Positions 61,581 to 64,000 of a stretch of DNA of 64,000 bases are shown here, piece by piece; positions within the stretch are counted from its first letter, which is position 1; every line of letters starts with the position of its first letter. The translations under genes were made by a program, and so were the position numbers. The notes under the pieces were generated by a model. It was given only the letters and a program-made list of their open reading frames with translations. It was not told the DNA's origin and ran no database searches. Source of the stretch: Gammaproteobacteria bacterium (GTDB taxonomy: Bacteria > Pseudomonadota > Gammaproteobacteria > Pseudomonadales > Azotimanducaceae); contig NYVG01000015.1 of NCBI GenBank assembly GCA_002684495.1, positions 209,777 through 273,776 on the forward strand, read 5' to 3'.

Positions 61581-62431
61581 GTGCGAGCCTCATTTTGGGT
61601 ATTTACCCGGAGTGGCGGCTGACAAGTTGTGCACAAGTATATTCTGCGGCCACTCACGTCGAGCCGCTGCACCGGATTTTGGCAGCCAAAACAGGCTTCG
61701 CCCTGACGATCAAATATGGCAAACCGATAATGTCGACGCGACAACCCAGCCCGACGTGCGCGCGCGACACGGGACGGTTTGTTGGTGATACCCGCGGTGG
61801 CCAAAGACTGCCGCGTTAGATCCAGGGTCGCCCGAGCCAACCGTCCGGATTGCCCACGTGTCAGATCACAGGGCCGGTCGAACGGGTTCACGCGTGCTTC
61901 AAAAAGGATCTCCGAACGTAAGTAGTTGCCGATACCTGCTACAAACCCCTGATCCAGATACAGAGCTGCAAGGGTGCGCCGTCGAAACTGCGGCGACTCG
62001 AGCAGCGCTACGATGTCTCGCCAATGCACGCGGTCATCAAGAGCATCTGGACCCAATCTTGCGAGATACTTTTGCAAGGGCAGCGTCTCTGGGGTCAACA
62101 CTTCAATATCCGAAGCGCTGTACAACAATGCGCTATGGGTTGCCGTGTGGATTGCTACTCTTAGGGTGCGATTGGTTGCCGGCAGCTGGTCACGCCGGAC
62201 GATATACCAGCGCCCGTAGAGCTGATTGTGACTGTACAGCGTCAGCTCGTTGGAAAATCGTGTCAATAACGCCTTACCGCGACTGCTGACCCAGTCAATC
62301 TGTTGGCCACTGAGAACTGATCGGTAGCGCTGTAAGTGCGGTTGGGCAAAGTCGACGACCTCGGCCTCACGCCCGCGCAGCACCTTATCTATGCGCATCG
62401 CCGCTCGGCGAATTTCCGGACCCTCAGGCAT
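61577..62431 (-). CDS. nei: Endonuclease VIII / Fpg-Nei family DNA glycosylase
   Basis: [44 protein letters not shown], zinc finger [25 protein letters not shown]. Confidence 0.95.
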   Translation of the reverse strand: MPEGPEIRRAAMRIDKVLRGREAEVVDFAQPHLQRYRSVLSGQQIDWVSSRGKALLTRFSNELTLYSHNQLYGRWYIVRRDQLPATNRTLRVAIHTATHSALLYSASDIEVLTPETLPLQKYLARLGPDALDDRVHWRDIVALLESPQFRRRTLAALYLDQGFVAGIGNYLRSEILFEARVNPFDRPCDLTRGQSGRLARATLDLTRQSLATAGITNKPSRVARARRAGLSRRHYRFAIFDRQGEACFGCQNPVQRLDVSGRRIYLCTTCQPPLRVNTQNEART

Positions 62432-62582
62432 CTTTCATTGTTGCTTTGTTGCGCCGACAACGTTCGGAGCAATATTTGACATCAGCCCAGTCACGCTGCC
62501 ACTTCTTGCGCCACGCAAAGCTAAGGCCACAGGTCTGACAAATCTTTTCGGGAAGATTCTGTTTTCGCAATTGTATGAGCAC
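62424..62582 (-). CDS. DUF2256-family small protein, absent from supplied ORF track
   Basis: Manual translation [52 protein letters not shown]; CxxC...WRKKW...[10 protein letters not shown] is DUF2256-like; overlaps nei start by 8 nt; GTG (or downstream TTG) start. Confidence 0.8.
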   Translation of the reverse strand: MLIQLRKQNLPEKICQTCGLSFAWRKKWQRDWADVKYCSERCRRNKATMKDA

Positions 62583-62583
62583 C

Positions 62584-62607
62584 CAATCTGCGCGAGCGCG
62601 CAGATTG
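62584..62607. repeat. Perfect 11-bp inverted repeat (hairpin) immediately upstream of DUF2256 start
   Basis: CAATCTGCGCG-AG-CGCGCAGATTG. Confidence 0.7.
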
Positions 62608-62612
62608 CACGC

Positions 62613-63014
62613 TTAATAGAAAAGCAAACGTATCCTTGCGGCGACTATAAACAGTGAGCGCAAAGGTACCTTCTTGAGTCCCAGTAAATCACGGTAAATG
62701 TCTATTATCTGTGAACGGCTCAAACCACAGCGGCCACGATGCCGCGACAGCGCATGCAAGACCAAACTGGCCTCCCAGGTCCAAGGCCGACCATATTGAT
62801 ACCTCGCGTCTGGAACACCAATAGGCCAAATACCAACAAAAACCAAGGGGACTTGTAGCTGCTCGAGCCAGCTTAACCATTCATAGTCGGCCGGAATATT
62901 GAGCTCGCCTTCGGCGATATGAAGACGATCGCAAGAAAAGTCGACATCGGCGAGATTTGGATGACGATATCTAAATGGGGAACGTACTCGGCTCTTGGTC
63001 AGAAACACAGGCAA
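62613..63014 (-). CDS. Hypothetical protein (133 aa)
   Basis: Uninterrupted ORF upstream of the DUF2256/nei operon on the same strand; no recognised motif. Confidence 0.45.
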   Translation of the reverse strand: MPVFLTKSRVRSPFRYRHPNLADVDFSCDRLHIAEGELNIPADYEWLSWLEQLQVPLVFVGIWPIGVPDARYQYGRPWTWEASLVLHALSRHRGRCGLSRSQIIDIYRDLLGLKKVPLRSLFIVAARIRLLFY

Positions 63015-63162
63015 ACGCTTGTCAACATTTAGTTAACAGATAGTATCACTGGCGAGCGACTGGTCAATAGTGAAAACTCTTTTAACGCCGTGATTAGTGG
63101 ACCAAACAGCTCAGTCGCGTGCTTATCAGAACTAACAACACAGCCGCTACACCAGCACGTTA

Positions 63163-64000
63163 TTAGCGACCCAAATGGCTCGTTCTGGCATTCCTTTGTT
63201 CTAAGAGAAGCAACCAGATCGTGGGCAGCAAACCTAAGGCTACAATGATTACCGCCGCTGTGGACGCTTCACTCAGACGTTCATCCGAGGCGAGGCGATA
63301 GACCCGAGTAGCAAGGGTTTCGAAGTTAAAGGGTCGCAGAATAAGTGTCGCCGGCAACTCCTTCATCACGTCTATAAAGACCAATAACAGGCCGCTGAGC
63401 ACAGCTGGCCGCAGCAGCGGCAAATGAACTCGCCGCAGGACACCTGCAGGCGTATTGCCCAAGGTGCGAGCGACTGCGTCCAACTGCGGGTGCAATTGGT
63501 GCATGGCCGTTTGCGTGCTGTTAAAAGCCACCGTCAAAAATCGTGCGACGTACACTAGAACCAAGGCAAATATCGAACCGGTCAATAACAAACCTACAGG
63601 CCGTCCTAAAGACTCTGTTAGGTAGTGCGCTAAGCTCCTATCTATATAGGTAAGTGGCAACAATATGCCCACTGCAAGCACCATACCCGGCAGCGCGTAG
63701 CCTAAGGTCGCCAGCCGAACACCTAAATTCAACCAACGATCGCGCCGTAATCTTGCAGCGTAATTCAACAACAGAGCCACCGCTGCACAAACCCCGGCAG
63801 AGACGACTGCAACACTAACGCTGTTAAGACCATACATATAAAAGCCTTGGCCTAGCAGTGGATCGCCTTGTGCAACGGCGTACCACAGCAGGGTACCGAC
63901 CGGAACAACAAACCCGCCCAACACCGGCAACAGACAGAGACTTGCAGCGAGCATGCCAGCAGCACCTCTAAGAGGGATTTTTTCTGCAGCAACATTGCGC
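63163..64000 (-). CDS. ABC transporter permease, Fe(3+)-type (FbpB-like), 5' end beyond window
   Basis: VARTLGNTPAGVLRRVHLPLLRPAVLSGLLLVFIDVMKELPATLILRPFNFETLATRVYRLASDE; frame stays open to the window edge (RNVAAEKIPLRGAAGM...). Confidence 0.9.
   Translation of the reverse strand, partial: RNVAAEKIPLRGAAGMLAASLCLLPVLGGFVVPVGTLLWYAVAQGDPLLGQGFYMYGLNSVSVAVVSAGVCAAVALLLNYAARLRRDRWLNLGVRLATLGYALPGMVLAVGILLPLTYIDRSLAHYLTESLGRPVGLLLTGSIFALVLVYVARFLTVAFNSTQTAMHQLHPQLDAVARTLGNTPAGVLRRVHLPLLRPAVLSGLLLVFIDVMKELPATLILRPFNFETLATRVYRLASDERLSEASTAAVIIVALGLLPTIWLLLLEQRNARTSHLGR

Overview
The window is a gene-dense bacterial chromosome segment. Composition and protein families suggest a gammaproteobacterium, but the taxon is not proven from sequence alone. 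It is dominated by acyl-CoA, small-acid and xenobiotic-type catabolism: five crotonases, three CaiB/BaiF CoA-transferases, one thiolase, one MaoC, one short acyl-CoA dehydrogenase, three non-haem Fe(II) oxygenases (one TauD, two PhyH), four MFS carriers, three GSTs, several alpha/beta hydrolases, a GMC oxidoreductase and a carotenoid oxygenase. A housekeeping/repair end follows: RhlE- and DbpA-like helicases, an Fe-S-type photolyase relative, an Nei-like glycosylase and a truncated ABC permease. I saw no tRNA, rRNA, CRISPR array, transposase, integrase or phage gene. Points most worth a second look: (i) a five-gene PhyH / amidohydrolase / PhyH / MadL / MadM run with no malonate decarboxylase genes; (ii) a DUF2256 / nei / photolyase operon whose first gene (52 aa) is missing from the ORF track and is preceded by a perfect 11-bp hairpin; (iii) a tandem-domain HCCA-isomerase-like fusion next to a penicillin acylase; (iv) a strong sigma70-like promoter with a perfect dyad over its -10 upstream of the flavin oxidoreductase/thiolase genes; (v) candidate operators for two XRE regulators; (vi) CoA-transferases with Asp->Glu at the presumed catalytic position. 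I cannot show that any of these is truly undescribed without database searches.
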